A DNA stretch of 64,000 bases from Polynucleobacter sp. (GCF_018500155.2 NZ_JAHBAK020000039.1:1-64000), one strand, 5' to 3'; shown: positions 21,314-33,075, counted from the first letter of the stretch. Notes: a model not told the origin generated them from the letters alone. Translations and numbers: made by a program.

Positions 21314-22645
21314 TTATTCCTGTGGCTTAGGATTAGGTGAATTAGCAGGCTGCACCTTGTTGTTAATAATTAAAGGTGTGCCATTCTTGAGTTTGAGCTG
21401 ACCACTTGTAACAACCGTATCACCCTCATTAATACCTTTGAGAATAGCTACTTGATCACCACGCGTGCTGCCCGTGGTGACAAAGACCTGCTGAGCCTCA
21501 AGCGCAGGCTTACCTTGTTTATCTTTCTTACCAGTCTCTTTGGCCAAAAATACTGTTGAGCCATATGGGTTATAGGTCACGGCAGTCTGTGGCAAAGTTA
21601 ATAACTTCACTTGATCGCCTAACTTAATGTTCACATTGGCAAACATTCCAGGCAAAATTTTCTTATCCGGATTTGCTAGTTGCGCCTCTACCTGGATATT
21701 TCGAGTGTTGGTATCAACTTTAGGACTTACGGCAGTAATCTTGCCTGAAAAGCTAGCATCCTTAAATGCGTCTGTTGTTACTTCAACATCTTGACCCACT
21801 TGAATTTGCTCAGCATTGCTCTGCGGTAATGTAAAGTCCACAAAAATGGGATCAAGCGTTTGCAAAGTTAATAACTTATCCCCGGGATTGACATATTGAC
21901 CAGGATTAATAGAAACGATCCCCACGCGCCCACTAAACGGTGCCTTTAAATTTTTCTTTGCAACTAAGGCTGTTTGTGCTTCAACCTGTGCCTGCTTAGA
22001 CTTTGCGTCAGCTGCGCTTGTATCAAAGACGTTCTTACTAATGGCTTGAATGGCAAGCTGTTGCTTATCCCGCTCGTTTATGACTTTAGCAAGATCAGCC
22101 ATTGCCTTTAGAGAATTGAGCTGCGCAACATCGGAAGCATCATTTAACTTAATCAGCAAATCACCTTCTTTGACGTCTTGGCCTGACTTAATTGGGACAG
22201 ACAATACCAGACCACCAATTTCCGTACTGAGTTCAACGCCTCTAAATGCACGGACGTTACCTACGCTACTCAACTTTGGTTGCCATTCTGAAGTGGCCAC
22301 CACCATCGTAGAAACGGTTGCTGGCGGCAACCCCATTCCTGCAATGAAATTCTTAATCATGAACGTTTTGAATTGATTAAATGCAAAAATCAATCCAAGC
22401 AATAAGAAAACGCCACACAACATAACAGTCATACGACGTTGCAATGGCTCCATTGCCATCAGCTTGGCATACGCCTTTGTGCCGCGCCATTTGGCGCCCA
22501 TGCGGGCATAGAAAGCTTTCGCTTTTTCCCATAGCGCAATGACTTTTTCACGCAATTTCCATTGCTCTGCCTTTAACTTCATCCACGCCCAGATGGCAAT
22601 AATGGCAGCAATCAGTTTGCTCTTAATTGTTTCCAGAAGTTTCAT
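21314..22645 (-). CDS. RND efflux periplasmic adaptor (membrane fusion protein)
   Basis: STEIGGLVLSVPIKSGQDVKEGDLLIKLND, APFSGRVGIVSINPGQYVNPGDKLLTLQ. Confidence 0.92.
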   Translation of the reverse strand: MKLLETIKSKLIAAIIAIWAWMKLKAEQWKLREKVIALWEKAKAFYARMGAKWRGTKAYAKLMAMEPLQRRMTVMLCGVFLLLGLIFAFNQFKTFMIKNFIAGMGLPPATVSTMVVATSEWQPKLSSVGNVRAFRGVELSTEIGGLVLSVPIKSGQDVKEGDLLIKLNDASDVAQLNSLKAMADLAKVINERDKQQLAIQAISKNVFDTSAADAKSKQAQVEAQTALVAKKNLKAPFSGRVGIVSINPGQYVNPGDKLLTLQTLDPIFVDFTLPQSNAEQIQVGQDVEVTTDAFKDASFSGKITAVSPKVDTNTRNIQVEAQLANPDKKILPGMFANVNIKLGDQVKLLTLPQTAVTYNPYGSTVFLAKETGKKDKQGKPALEAQQVFVTTGSTRGDQVAILKGINEGDTVVTSGQLKLKNGTPLIINNKVQPANSPNPKPQE

Positions 22646-24164
22646 TTTGCTCTTTGTTTGCTATGGATTTGGGTTGAAAAGCAGGGCCTTCACGATTCCA
22701 CCAGCCACCGCCGAGTGCAGTAAATAATGCTGCGGTATCTGAGAATCGTGTTGCTTGCGCAGCAACGGATTTCACTTTGGCCTGTTGATACTGATTTTGG
22801 TAATACAACACTGCTAAATAACTCGCCGTGCCTAATTTGTATTGCTGTTGCACAAGATCTAATGTTTCATAGGCATAACGCTCAGCATCAGATGCCGCTT
22901 TCAGTGCTTGCGCGCCAGTCTCAAGCGCTCTCAATGCATTTGCCACTTCTTGAAAAGCATTTAACACTGTTGCTTGATACTGAAAAGCTGCCTGTTCATA
23001 ATTAGCAATAGCGCCGCGACGCTGTGCCAATAATTGTCCACCTTGAAATAGAGGTTGCAATATTCCTCCACCCAATGCCCAAAGTGCTGAATTAGGTCCA
23101 AATAAAGCTGCTGAAGTTAAGGCGGCAGACCCAATGGAACCAGTGATATTAAATTGAGGTAATAGATTTGCAGTGGCCACACCAACAAAGGCATTTTGCG
23201 CCTTTAATTGTGCTTCTGCTGCTCTTACATCGGGCCGTTGACGCACTAAATTTGATGGCACAGATAAGGGTAATTTTTCTGGCAAATGCAGCTTACTAAG
23301 ATCAAACTTTGCAATATCAGAGTTACTAGGTAATTCACCCACAAGCACTGCTAATTGATTGCGTGCAAAAGCGAGGTTACGTTCGTAGTTCACTAAATCC
23401 ACTTGAGAAGTAGACACTAAGGTTCGTTGAGAAGTGACATCTACTTTTGATACCGTACCAATCGCTAATTGCTTTTCTGTGACTTCAGCTAAATTAGTTT
23501 GTGCCTTGAGAATTTCTTCTGTTGCTTGCATCTGCGCACGCAATGCCGCTTCTCTGACGGCGCCTGTTACAACGTTTGCTGTTAGCGATAAATAGGCACC
23601 CTCCAATTGAAACTGTGCAACTTCAGCTTGCGCTCTTGCACCCTCTACCGCTCGTCTTGCGCCACCAAATACATCGAGCTTGTAAGTGACATTGACTGAG
23701 GTGTTATAGAGGTTATAGGTATCAGAACCATAGGGTAAGCCGTAAATAGCAGATGGCTGAAGTTGCCTTGAAGCATTGGCACCAACCCCTATTTGAGGAA
23801 AATACAGTCCTCCAATTTGCGCATTGACATTCTCTTGAGCAGCCCGCAAGGCAGCATCTGCTGCACCAAGGTTAGGATTTTGTTGCAATGCCTTTTTAAT
23901 CAGCGTATCAAGCTCAGGCGATTTATACAGCTCCCACCACTGCGCCTCAATATCTGCGCCCTCAACAAATTCTTGGTCTGTGCCACCAGGCACCCCAGGA
24001 GCAGTTGCCAACTTTTTAGTTAATGGGCCTTCTGTATAAGAAGATGTTTTAGGGGCATCAGGCTGCTTAAAATCAGGGCCAACAGCACACCCAGAAATCA
24101 CACCAACGCAAACTAGCGCAATGAGATGCAAATGTGAGGGACGGTGCGTTTTTGGGTGCAACAT
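22623..24164 (-). CDS. RND efflux outer-membrane lipoprotein (NodT/OprM family)
   Basis: VISGCAVGPDFKQP lipobox, RRAVEGARAQAEVAQFQLEGAYLSLTANVV, RQRPDVRAAEAQLKAQNA. Confidence 0.92.
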   Translation of the reverse strand: MLHPKTHRPSHLHLIALVCVGVISGCAVGPDFKQPDAPKTSSYTEGPLTKKLATAPGVPGGTDQEFVEGADIEAQWWELYKSPELDTLIKKALQQNPNLGAADAALRAAQENVNAQIGGLYFPQIGVGANASRQLQPSAIYGLPYGSDTYNLYNTSVNVTYKLDVFGGARRAVEGARAQAEVAQFQLEGAYLSLTANVVTGAVREAALRAQMQATEEILKAQTNLAEVTEKQLAIGTVSKVDVTSQRTLVSTSQVDLVNYERNLAFARNQLAVLVGELPSNSDIAKFDLSKLHLPEKLPLSVPSNLVRQRPDVRAAEAQLKAQNAFVGVATANLLPQFNITGSIGSAALTSAALFGPNSALWALGGGILQPLFQGGQLLAQRRGAIANYEQAAFQYQATVLNAFQEVANALRALETGAQALKAASDAERYAYETLDLVQQQYKLGTASYLAVLYYQNQYQQAKVKSVAAQATRFSDTAALFTALGGGWWNREGPAFQPKSIANKEQNETSGNN

Positions 24165-24297
24165 GTATTACAAATAGAATTTGCTTTGGTCTTTATTAGA
24201 GTTATTTGAACACAAAAAAGACTTCCAGGCTTAGCAACAGCCTGATTAATATCGTGAAGTGGGTACGCTAGATTGCTTAATGACTTAAAGTCAAAAT

Positions 24298-26130
24298 TTA
24301 CTCGACAGTAACGCTCTTTGCCAAGTTTCGGGGCTTATCTACATCAGTGCCACGCGCACAAGCGACATGGTATGCCAGCAGTTGCAGGGGAACCACATGG
24401 AGAATCGGGGATAAGTTGCCGTAGTGCTCTGGCAGACGAATCACATTGATTCCTTCGCTACTTACAATTTCTGTATCTTGATCAGCAAAAACATACAGCT
24501 TTCCACCGCGTGCTTTGACCTCTTGCATATTGGATTTAAGCTTTTCCAACAACACATCGTTTGGCGCAACGGTCACCACCGGCATCTTATCCGTTACAAG
24601 CGCTAAAGGCCCATGCTTTAGCTCGCCTGCGGGATAAGCCTCGGCGTGAATATAAGAAATTTCTTTGAGCTTTAAAGCGCCTTCTAAAGCAATCGGATAG
24701 TGCAACCCTCTTCCCAAAAAGAGCGCATTCTCACATTTCGCAAAAGCATGGCTCCAGGCAATAATTTGTGGCTCCAGAGCCAATACCGCATGCAGTGCTT
24801 TTGGCAAATGGCGTAATTCACGCAAAATGTCTTTTTCTTTTTCAGCAGAAATTTTGCCTGAACGTTTAGCGATGGAAATGGCCAAAAGATAAAGCGCCAG
24901 CAACTGAGTCGTAAACGCTTTGGTGGAAGCTACGCCAATTTCAGCGCCTGCCTTAGTTAAAAAATGCCAATTAGTTTCACGGACCATCGCACTACTCGCA
25001 ACATTACAGACTGCAAGCGTATATTGATGGCCAAGAGATTTAGCATGGCGCAAAGCAGCCAAAGTGTCTGCAGTCTCGCCTGATTGTGAAACAACTACTA
25101 TTAAAGTCTTAGGGTTTGGTACTGTTGTTCGATAGCGATATTCGCTAGCTATTTCAACCTGCGTCGGGATACCGGCAATGTCTTCTAACCAATACTTTGC
25201 AACACATGCAGAGTAGTAACTCGTTCCACAAGCCAAAATTAAAATTTGATCAAATGCATTCCACTCATTAGAGCTGGCGCCAAATAACTCTGGCCCAAAC
25301 GAAGTGATATTGGTTAGAGTGTCTCCAATTGCTCTTGGCTGCTCAAAAATTTCCTTTTGCATGTAATGCTGGTAAGGGCCAAGATCAACAGAATCTGCTT
25401 GAGCCGGCATTGGCTTTTCTTCGCGTTTTGCAGAGTGGCCAGCCTGATCAACCACTATTACGCTATCTGCATTTAAAACTGCAACATCGCCTTCTTCTAA
25501 ATACATCATTGAGTGTGCGCGACCAGCCAATGCAAGTGCATCAGATGCTAAGAAATTTTCTTTTTCACCAAGTGCTATTACTAAAGGCGAACCTACTCGA
25601 GCACCCACTAAAGTGGTGGGATTATCTTGGGCAATCACACCAATAGCATATGCACCATGAAGCTTGGGCAATACCGCCCTGACGGATTGGGCAATATCTT
25701 TTTGCCCTGAATTTTTATACTCCTGATGAATTAAGTGGGCAATAACCTCAGTATCAGTCTCAGAAGTAAATTCATAACCAACGGCTTTTAACTCAGAACG
25801 TAGCACTTCATAATTTTCAATAATGCCGTTATGAACCACCGCAATCAAATTATTTGAAATGTGTGGATGCGCATTTTGGGTATCTGGTTTACCGTGAGTA
25901 GCCCAACGGGTATGAGCAATTCCTAGAGTGCCTTGAAAATCTTTTGCTTGATCAGCAAGCTCAGATACGCGGGCAGTGGTACGCGCTCTTTGAATAGGAT
26001 GTTGTGAAGCATCGCTATTAATCACAGCAAAACCACAAGAGTCATAGCCGCGATACTCGAGGCGACGCAATCCCTCTACCAAAACATCAACAATATTTTT
26101 ACGAGATACAGCCCCGACAATGCCACACAT
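24298..26130 (-). CDS. glmS: Glutamine--fructose-6-phosphate aminotransferase (isomerizing)
   Basis: MCGIVGAV N-terminus, [17 protein letters not shown]-terminal [15 protein letters not shown]. Confidence 0.97.
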   Translation of the reverse strand: MCGIVGAVSRKNIVDVLVEGLRRLEYRGYDSCGFAVINSDASQHPIQRARTTARVSELADQAKDFQGTLGIAHTRWATHGKPDTQNAHPHISNNLIAVVHNGIIENYEVLRSELKAVGYEFTSETDTEVIAHLIHQEYKNSGQKDIAQSVRAVLPKLHGAYAIGVIAQDNPTTLVGARVGSPLVIALGEKENFLASDALALAGRAHSMMYLEEGDVAVLNADSVIVVDQAGHSAKREEKPMPAQADSVDLGPYQHYMQKEIFEQPRAIGDTLTNITSFGPELFGASSNEWNAFDQILILACGTSYYSACVAKYWLEDIAGIPTQVEIASEYRYRTTVPNPKTLIVVVSQSGETADTLAALRHAKSLGHQYTLAVCNVASSAMVRETNWHFLTKAGAEIGVASTKAFTTQLLALYLLAISIAKRSGKISAEKEKDILRELRHLPKALHAVLALEPQIIAWSHAFAKCENALFLGRGLHYPIALEGALKLKEISYIHAEAYPAGELKHGPLALVTDKMPVVTVAPNDVLLEKLKSNMQEVKARGGKLYVFADQDTEIVSSEGINVIRLPEHYGNLSPILHVVPLQLLAYHVACARGTDVDKPRNLAKSVTVE

Positions 26131-27656
26131 TACTTCTTACCTCGCGCTACTGCCTTGCTTGCAGTCTTCATTGCTTTTTTTGCAGGCTTTTTAGTAGTTA
26201 ATTTTTTGGAAACCGATTTTTTAATCGTCACTTTCTTTGTTGCAGACTTTTTCTCTTGCTTAACTGGTCGCTGCCATTGCAAAGAAACTTGCTTAGCTCT
26301 GGAGACAGTTAATTGATTTGCGGGCGCATCCTTGGTCAAGGTTGTACCGGCACCCAAGGTTGCACCCCGGCGCACTCGAACTGGTGCAACTAGCTGAGTA
26401 TCTGAACCAATAAATACATCGTCTTCTATGATGGTTTGATGCTTGTTCACGCCATCGTAGTTACAAGTAATGGTGCCTGCGCCAATATTGACTCTAGAGC
26501 CAACAAGAGAGTCTCCAACATATGCCAAGTGATTGGCTTTGCTGTTAGCCGCTATCTTGCTATTCTTTACTTCAACAAAATTACCAATGTGCACATCGTT
26601 TGATAAATCAGCACCAGGACGAAGACGTGCGTACGGGCCAATCACAGATTGATTGCCAACCTTAGCGCCATCTAGGTGGCTATAAGCATGAATTGCAACA
26701 TTTTTACCAATGACACTGTTGCGAATAACGCAGTATGGTCCAACCTTCGTACCAGATGCCAGCGTCACACAACCTTCAAATACACATCCAACATCGATAA
26801 ATACATCCGAGCCACACTCAAGAGTGCCGCGCACGTCTATGCGCGCGGGATCCGCAAGCGATACTCCTGCATCCATGAGTTGTTTTGCAATGTTGTGTTG
26901 ATGCAAACGCTCAAGAGCGGCAAGTTGATCGCGACTATTCACTCCAACAGTTTCATACTCCTGATCAGCCTGAGTGGTGCGGATAGGCACCCCATCTTGA
27001 ACAGCCATCGAGATCACATCAGTTAAGTAATACTCTCCTTGAGCGTTGCTTGAGCGCAAAGACTTTAGCCATTTTTTCAAAGATTGTGTCGGCAACACCA
27101 TGATGCCAGTATTAATCTCTTGAATCGCTTTTTGAGAAGATGAAGCATCTTTTTCTTCAACAATGGCTTTTACAGCGCCATCCGTATCACGAACTATGCG
27201 CCCATATCCAAATGGATTGCTTAAGTTCTGTGTGAGAAGGGCCAATGCAGAATCTTTACCTCGGACGCCATCAGCCAATTTAGCCAACGTGTTTAAAGTT
27301 TTCTGCGTAGTTAAGGGCACATCTCCATACAACACTAAAGTAGGCACACTCACATCGAGCTTAGGCAATGCTTGTAAAAGTGCATGACCTGTTCCTTTTT
27401 GCTCAGCTTGTAACGCAGTGGTGACCTTATTAAATGCAGAATTGGATTTAGCGATGCCCGCAATAAAATCTTTCACTTCGGCTGCGCCATGTCCCACCAC
27501 CACTACTGGGCCATTTTTAGAGGACTTACCTTGAAGGCTTACGGCAGTTTCCAAGACATGCTGAAGGAGCGGCTTTCCTGCCAAAGTTTGCAGGACTTTG
27601 GGCAATGCAGATTTCATCCGCTTTCCTTGCCCCGCAGCCAAGATGACGATATTCAT
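26130..27656 (-). CDS. glmU: Bifunctional UDP-N-acetylglucosamine pyrophosphorylase/glucosamine-1-P acetyltransferase with Lys-rich C-terminal tail
   Basis: [55 protein letters not shown]; tail [40 protein letters not shown]. Confidence 0.95.
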   Translation of the reverse strand: MNIVILAAGQGKRMKSALPKVLQTLAGKPLLQHVLETAVSLQGKSSKNGPVVVVGHGAAEVKDFIAGIAKSNSAFNKVTTALQAEQKGTGHALLQALPKLDVSVPTLVLYGDVPLTTQKTLNTLAKLADGVRGKDSALALLTQNLSNPFGYGRIVRDTDGAVKAIVEEKDASSSQKAIQEINTGIMVLPTQSLKKWLKSLRSSNAQGEYYLTDVISMAVQDGVPIRTTQADQEYETVGVNSRDQLAALERLHQHNIAKQLMDAGVSLADPARIDVRGTLECGSDVFIDVGCVFEGCVTLASGTKVGPYCVIRNSVIGKNVAIHAYSHLDGAKVGNQSVIGPYARLRPGADLSNDVHIGNFVEVKNSKIAANSKANHLAYVGDSLVGSRVNIGAGTITCNYDGVNKHQTIIEDDVFIGSDTQLVAPVRVRRGATLGAGTTLTKDAPANQLTVSRAKQVSLQWQRPVKQEKKSATKKVTIKKSVSKKLTTKKPAKKAMKTASKAVARGKK

Positions 27657-28561
27657 AAAGGAGGATTATAAGTCCCCTGAATCATAGTTCCACAAGCTAA
27701 TTCATCTAAATCCACCTCATCAATCGCCTTATCACCAGCAGATCTGGCCGCAATTCCAGTCAGCTCTGTTGAAATTTCCAAATTTTGAAAATCAAAGGCT
27801 TCTGTATCCATGAGATGGGAAGGAACGATGTGGTGCATTGCGCGAAATAAATTCTCCACACGACCTGGATGCTTTTTTTCCCAATCTCGCAACATCTCTT
27901 TCATTACTTGTCGCTGCAAGTTAGGCTGACTGCCGCAAAGATCACACGGAATAATCGGAAAGTTCATATCTCCCGCATAGCGTTCAAGCAATTTTTCAGG
28001 AACATAAGCAAGTGGACGAATCACAATATGCTTGCCATCATCGGACCGTAATTTAGGGGGCATTCCTTTTAACTTGCCCGCATAGAACATATTGAGCATC
28101 AAAGTTTCTAGAATGTCATCACGGTGATGTCCTAATGCAATCTTTGTTGCACCCAGCTCATCAGCAACGCGATACAAAATACCTCGACGTAGGCGAGAGC
28201 AAAGCCCGCAGGTTGTTTTTCCTTCAGGAATAACTCTCTTCACAATGCTGTAGGTATCTTGCTCCTCTATGTGAAAAGGAATGTCCAAACTCTTAAGGTA
28301 GTTAGGCAATACTTCGGCTGGAAAATTAGGTTGCTTTTGATCTAAGTTGACCGCAACAATTTCGAAGTTAATCGGCGCACGCTCACGCAGCTTCATCAAG
28401 ATATCCAGCATGGCATAACTATCTTTACCACCAGATACGCACACCATTACCTTATCGCCATCCTCGATCATTCCAAAATCACCAATGGCTTGACCAACTA
28501 AACGACAAAGTTTTTTCTCTAACTTATTTTCTTCAAAAATGACTTTACGAATATCGCCCAT
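27653..28561 (-). CDS. ttcA: tRNA 2-thiocytidine(32) synthetase TtcA
   Basis: [18 protein letters not shown]-loop, [25 protein letters not shown]. Confidence 0.95.
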   Translation of the reverse strand: MGDIRKVIFEENKLEKKLCRLVGQAIGDFGMIEDGDKVMVCVSGGKDSYAMLDILMKLRERAPINFEIVAVNLDQKQPNFPAEVLPNYLKSLDIPFHIEEQDTYSIVKRVIPEGKTTCGLCSRLRRGILYRVADELGATKIALGHHRDDILETLMLNMFYAGKLKGMPPKLRSDDGKHIVIRPLAYVPEKLLERYAGDMNFPIIPCDLCGSQPNLQRQVMKEMLRDWEKKHPGRVENLFRAMHHIVPSHLMDTEAFDFQNLEISTELTGIAARSAGDKAIDEVDLDELACGTMIQGTYNPPL

Positions 28562-28585
28562 AACAATTTAATTCTTCTGGATCTT

Positions 28586-28981
28586 TTAGACCTGTTTCAT
28601 GCGAAACACTTCAACCCCTACAGAATAGCAATCTGGGTATACATCAGGCTTTGAGGTACTCACTCTGGCTGCTAAGACTTTTGGGTGCTGCAACATAGCA
28701 GTCACAATATCGTCGCAAAAAGTTTCTTGCAATTGAATGTGTCCCCGTGAAGCGCGCTCCTTAATCGTTTCACGCATGAAATCGTAGTCAACTACTTCAT
28801 CGAGCTGATCATGAGTAGGTGTATTCACTGCAAGTGGCACATATAAGTCGACATTGAGAATGACGCGTTGCTCAGCTTTTTTCTCAAAATCATGTACTCC
28901 GATATTGATGTAGATCTCATAGTCGCGTAAAAATAAACGACGACAATCAATTAGGGCTGGATGAGAAAGAATGGCATGCAT
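28586..28981 (-). CDS. folB: Dihydroneopterin aldolase
   Basis: DYEIYINIGVHDFEKKAEQRVILNVDLYVPL; VRVSTSKPDVYPDCYSVGVEV-type C-terminus. Confidence 0.87.
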   Translation of the reverse strand: MHAILSHPALIDCRRLFLRDYEIYINIGVHDFEKKAEQRVILNVDLYVPLAVNTPTHDQLDEVVDYDFMRETIKERASRGHIQLQETFCDDIVTAMLQHPKVLAARVSTSKPDVYPDCYSVGVEVFRMKQV

Positions 28982-28997
28982 GATGAACTTAGGGGTA

Positions 28998-29807
28998 TTA
29001 GTTTGTTTTAAACATCACATCGCGTGACGAAGGTAGAAGATGTTGGCCACCATCCACAAACAAGGTTGTTCCAGTGATTGCATTGGCATTGGCTAAAAAC
29101 ACCGCGGCCTTTGCAACATCAAGCGGGGTAGAAGATTTACCCAGCGGTGTCATTTGATGAGCTTTAGCAAATCCATCATCCGTTTGATTACCTGATGGCA
29201 ATGAAATGCCAGGAGCCAAACCAATCACTCTCAGGGTAGGCGCAAAGTCCATTGCTAAAACTTCTACCGAGGTTGCTAGTGCAGCTTTTGAAAGTGTGTA
29301 AGACAAATAATCAGGATTGAGATTAATTAATTTTTGATCAAGCAACTGAATCACACTTGGAATATTTTCAATAGAACGTTGTTGTGATTTTTGATAATCA
29401 AACATGAGCTGTGCAAGCAGTATGGGCGCAGTTAAATTCACCTGCATATGAGATTGCAAACTATGGCTGCTGAGTTGCTTTTCTGAATTTGCGCGATCGT
29501 ATTCAAAAATGGAGGCGCTATTTACCAAACAATGCAGGTTCGCAAATTCTTTGGTTACCACTGCAAAAAGCTGTTGCACTGCAGATTCATTCGTTAGATT
29601 TGCCTGAAAGGCAACGGACCTTACTCCTAAAGCCAGAATTTCTTTAACGGTATCAGAAGCTTCAGTTACTGATTGCCCGTAGTGAACAGCCACATCCCAG
29701 CCCTCGCGAGCAAATTGCAAGGCAATTTCCCGACCAAGGCGCTTGGCGGCGCCGGTGACCAAAACTGCCTTATTTTTCCGGGAGGGGGTATTTGAACTGG
29801 GGTTCAA
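28998..29807 (-). CDS. SDR oxidoreductase, FolM/pteridine reductase-like
   Basis: VLVTGAAKRLGREIALQFAREGWDVAVHYG; SYTLSKAALATSVEVLAMDFAP; GTTLFVDGGQHL; adjacent to folB; TTG start (exact start uncertain). Confidence 0.8.
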   Translation of the reverse strand: MNPSSNTPSRKNKAVLVTGAAKRLGREIALQFAREGWDVAVHYGQSVTEASDTVKEILALGVRSVAFQANLTNESAVQQLFAVVTKEFANLHCLVNSASIFEYDRANSEKQLSSHSLQSHMQVNLTAPILLAQLMFDYQKSQQRSIENIPSVIQLLDQKLINLNPDYLSYTLSKAALATSVEVLAMDFAPTLRVIGLAPGISLPSGNQTDDGFAKAHQMTPLGKSSTPLDVAKAAVFLANANAITGTTLFVDGGQHLLPSSRDVMFKTN

Positions 29808-29832
29808 TTAAATTCTCTTAGACTAGCGAGGT

Positions 29833-31020
29833 ATGGATATTACCTTGACCAGCCTAGAAAAAGAGCACAGCGAGCTTCTAAAGGCCAAAATAGCAGCACA
29901 AATCGCCTCCCAAGGGGGTTGGATGCCCTTTTCTCGCTACATGGAAATGGCCCTCTATGAACCAGGCATGGGTTATTACAGTGCAGGGGCTCATAAGCTA
30001 GGGCCCGGCGGAGACTTTACAACCGCCCCTGAGCTAAGCCCCTTGTTTGGCGCAGCGATTTGCTCCACGCTAATACCAGTACTCGATGGACTGAGGGCAA
30101 ATGGATTACCCACGCAAATTTTAGAATTTGGTGCTGGAACCGGCAAATTAGCCACCTCCATCCTGACACGACTTCAAGATCTTGGTTTTGTATTGGATCG
30201 CTACGACATCATCGAGATCTCTCCAGACTTAGCACAGCGCCAACAAGAGCGAATGACTAAAACCATTGAGCAAATTCACAGTCCAACACAGTGTGAATGG
30301 CTCAGTGAGTTACCGAAAAATTACAAAGGCATCATTCTGGCAAATGAAGTAATTGATGCAATACCTTGTGACATGGTGATTTATCAAAATGGCTTTTGGT
30401 ATTGGCATGGTGTTGCAATTGAGAATAGTCAACTCATTTGGAGAGTAGGATCGCCGGTTGATCAAAAGTTATTACCAAAAGCACTATTAGATGGAAATTT
30501 TTCTGAGGGCTATATTACTGAACTACATGCCCCGGCGAATGCCTGGATGCATCACGTTGCCAAGCAATTACATACTGGATTATTTTTAAGCTTTGATTAT
30601 GGCTTCCCAGAGAACGAGTATTACCATCCACAGCGTTTGCAAGGTACGCTGATGGCGCATCACCGTCACCACGCCATTCAAGATCCGTTTTATTTACCCG
30701 GCCTGTGCGATCTCACAACGCATGTGGAGTGGTTGCAAATCGCTCAAAGCGCTCTTGCAGAAAATACAGATGATGTATTTCTTACCAATCAAGCAGGATA
30801 TTTATTAGATGCCGGCATTGGAGATATTGCACTTGAAATCGGTGACCCAAGTAATCCGGAAACTTTTTTACCAATATCTAATGCATTACAAAAATTACTA
30901 TCCGAGGCAGAAATGGGTGAGCTATTTAAAGCCTTTGCGTTTTCAAAGAATTTAAAACCATTATTGCCAGGAATGTCTTTACAGGATCTACCAGGATTAC
31001 GCGGTAGAAATCGACTTTAG
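29833..31020 (+). CDS. MidA/NDUFAF7-type SAM-dependent methyltransferase (DUF185)
   Basis: GWMPFSRYMEMALYEPGMGYYSAGAHKLGPGGDFTTAPELSPLFGAA; ILEFGAGTGKLA; SFDYGFPENEYYHPQR. Confidence 0.9.
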   Translation: MDITLTSLEKEHSELLKAKIAAQIASQGGWMPFSRYMEMALYEPGMGYYSAGAHKLGPGGDFTTAPELSPLFGAAICSTLIPVLDGLRANGLPTQILEFGAGTGKLATSILTRLQDLGFVLDRYDIIEISPDLAQRQQERMTKTIEQIHSPTQCEWLSELPKNYKGIILANEVIDAIPCDMVIYQNGFWYWHGVAIENSQLIWRVGSPVDQKLLPKALLDGNFSEGYITELHAPANAWMHHVAKQLHTGLFLSFDYGFPENEYYHPQRLQGTLMAHHRHHAIQDPFYLPGLCDLTTHVEWLQIAQSALAENTDDVFLTNQAGYLLDAGIGDIALEIGDPSNPETFLPISNALQKLLSEAEMGELFKAFAFSKNLKPLLPGMSLQDLPGLRGRNRL

Positions 31021-31023
31021 GTA

Positions 31024-32148
31024 TTAGCCCAACGCTGCAGATATTGCTGCTAGGCGAGCCACCTCAAAAGCGCTGCCTATCCGCTCACCATTGGAGCGAT
31101 CCTGCGCCGCAACACCAGCAATCACATCAGCAGTATTGAGCGCCTGAGCATCGCGCATTGCCCGAATCAAAGATGAAACATGAAATCCCATCTTTTGAGC
31201 AAGATTGAGAAGCGCTTGTCCACGTTCAGGTTTACGCCAAACATCCGCTCTATTAAACCAAGCCAAAACATCAACTGCCTGAAATGATTCCTGACTCTTG
31301 TTGATTAATGTTGTCAATTCGCAAAAGATTTCACTGAAATCACGGGTCTCTATCGGCATTCGAACACATTCTGCCCATGATCGTATTACGCTCGCAGGTA
31401 ACTGCATAAGAAGAGCTGCACAGCGCTCATCCAAATGATTACCAGCTTCATCCAAATGGGTCATTAACTTCTGCCGAAAGCTTTCATTGGCTAACTGCTC
31501 GCTTAATTGCAACGGCAGCATATCTTTTGATGCGCCGGTATCGAGCAACACCTGAAACATATGCATCGGTTTTTTAGCTACCAACCCCTTTGCGAGCTCT
31601 TGCCATATACGTTCAGGAGATAAAACATTTAACTCGCCCGCTTGAACGATCGCCTTTAAGGCAAGCATGGTCTCGTCTGCCACAATAAATTCAGGGAACC
31701 GTGCCGCAAATCGCGCAATTCGCAAGAGGCGCAAAGGATCCTCTGCAAATGCATCGGATACATGTCGAAATATTTTGGCGGCTAAGTCTTGTTGCCCGTT
31801 ATAAGGATCTAAGATAGGACCAATCAATTTTCCATCAGCAGCTACCTCTTGAGCCATCGCATTAATCGTTAAATCACGTCGCTGCAAGTCTTGCTCAAGA
31901 GTCACCGAAGGGTCAGCATAAAAGTGAAATCCTTTATAACCCTTTCCAGTTTTGCGCTCAGTTCGCGCCAATGCATATTCAGCTTGAGTAATTGGGTGTA
32001 GAAAAACTGGGAAATCTTTTCCTACAGGACGAAAGCCTTTGGCAAGCATTTCCTCAACACTTGAACCCACCACCACGTAATCAATATCGTGCATAGGTAG
32101 ACCCATTAAGGAATCTCTAATTGCGCCGCCAACGGCATAAATTTTCAT
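31024..32148 (-). CDS. cca: CCA-adding tRNA nucleotidyltransferase
   Basis: [54 protein letters not shown]. Confidence 0.95.
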   Translation of the reverse strand: MKIYAVGGAIRDSLMGLPMHDIDYVVVGSSVEEMLAKGFRPVGKDFPVFLHPITQAEYALARTERKTGKGYKGFHFYADPSVTLEQDLQRRDLTINAMAQEVAADGKLIGPILDPYNGQQDLAAKIFRHVSDAFAEDPLRLLRIARFAARFPEFIVADETMLALKAIVQAGELNVLSPERIWQELAKGLVAKKPMHMFQVLLDTGASKDMLPLQLSEQLANESFRQKLMTHLDEAGNHLDERCAALLMQLPASVIRSWAECVRMPIETRDFSEIFCELTTLINKSQESFQAVDVLAWFNRADVWRKPERGQALLNLAQKMGFHVSSLIRAMRDAQALNTADVIAGVAAQDRSNGERIGSAFEVARLAAISAALG

Positions 32149-32150
32149 TG

Positions 32151-33056
32151 CTAGATGCCTTCTAGACTACGTCGACTGATTTTAAAAACCTCGCCAAGGG
32201 CATCAATTCCATTGGCCGGCAAAACGTTAGGTAGCTGCATTGATGCAATATTGTCGCGAGACATCAAAGTAGGCCCCGGCAAAAACTCAAAAGCCAATGC
32301 TTGGAGATACCCCACAAACGCAGGCACAGGAATAATGGCGCAAGTGGTTTTAGCTTTGCGCGCCGCCAATTCCACAATCTCTCGCATTGTATAAATTTTA
32401 GTGCCCACCAAATCATAGGATTGATGAATGGTTTTTGGCATGGTTAACGACTTTACAAATGCTGTTGCTACATCTTCAACACCCACCGGCTGAAACTGAG
32501 CTTGGTGATTCGCCAAAGGCATCGCAGGAAATAATTTTGTGAGCTTGGCAAATAGATTGATGAATTGATCCTGCGCACCAAAAATTACTGATGGCCTAAA
32601 GATTGTCCAATCTAAATCGCTTGCCTTTACAGCAGCCTCCCCGTCTCCTTTGCTACGCTGATACATTGAAGGGCCATTTGAATTAGCACCAAGGGCACTC
32701 ATGTGCAAGTAACGCTTAAGGCCATGCATTTGCATTGCAGTCATAATATTTTTAGGAAGATCCACATGCGCGGCTTTAAAGATCTTGCCATAGGGCTGTG
32801 CAGGCCTATCGTGCAACACGCCTACTAAATTGATCACTGCACCACCGGGCTTTACACGAGCGCAGAGAGACTGCAGCTCGTCAAAATCATGAACATCAGC
32901 CTCTTCAATATGCACTTTGGGTAGCATGCGCAATTCGCGCCCCATTGCAGGATGACTACTCGGAATCAATACAGAATATCCAGCAAGCTGCAGTTGCGCC
33001 GCTAAAGCACGTCCAACAAATCCATTGCCACCAATCAACAAAATGTCATATTGCAT
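32151..33056 (-). CDS. NDUFA9-like NAD(P)H-binding atypical SDR
   Basis: [48 protein letters not shown]. Confidence 0.83.
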   Translation of the reverse strand: MQYDILLIGGNGFVGRALAAQLQLAGYSVLIPSSHPAMGRELRMLPKVHIEEADVHDFDELQSLCARVKPGGAVINLVGVLHDRPAQPYGKIFKAAHVDLPKNIMTAMQMHGLKRYLHMSALGANSNGPSMYQRSKGDGEAAVKASDLDWTIFRPSVIFGAQDQFINLFAKLTKLFPAMPLANHQAQFQPVGVEDVATAFVKSLTMPKTIHQSYDLVGTKIYTMREIVELAARKAKTTCAIIPVPAFVGYLQALAFEFLPGPTLMSRDNIASMQLPNVLPANGIDALGEVFKISRRSLEGI

Positions 33057-33075
33057 GTTTTCCCCGTTATTGCCT

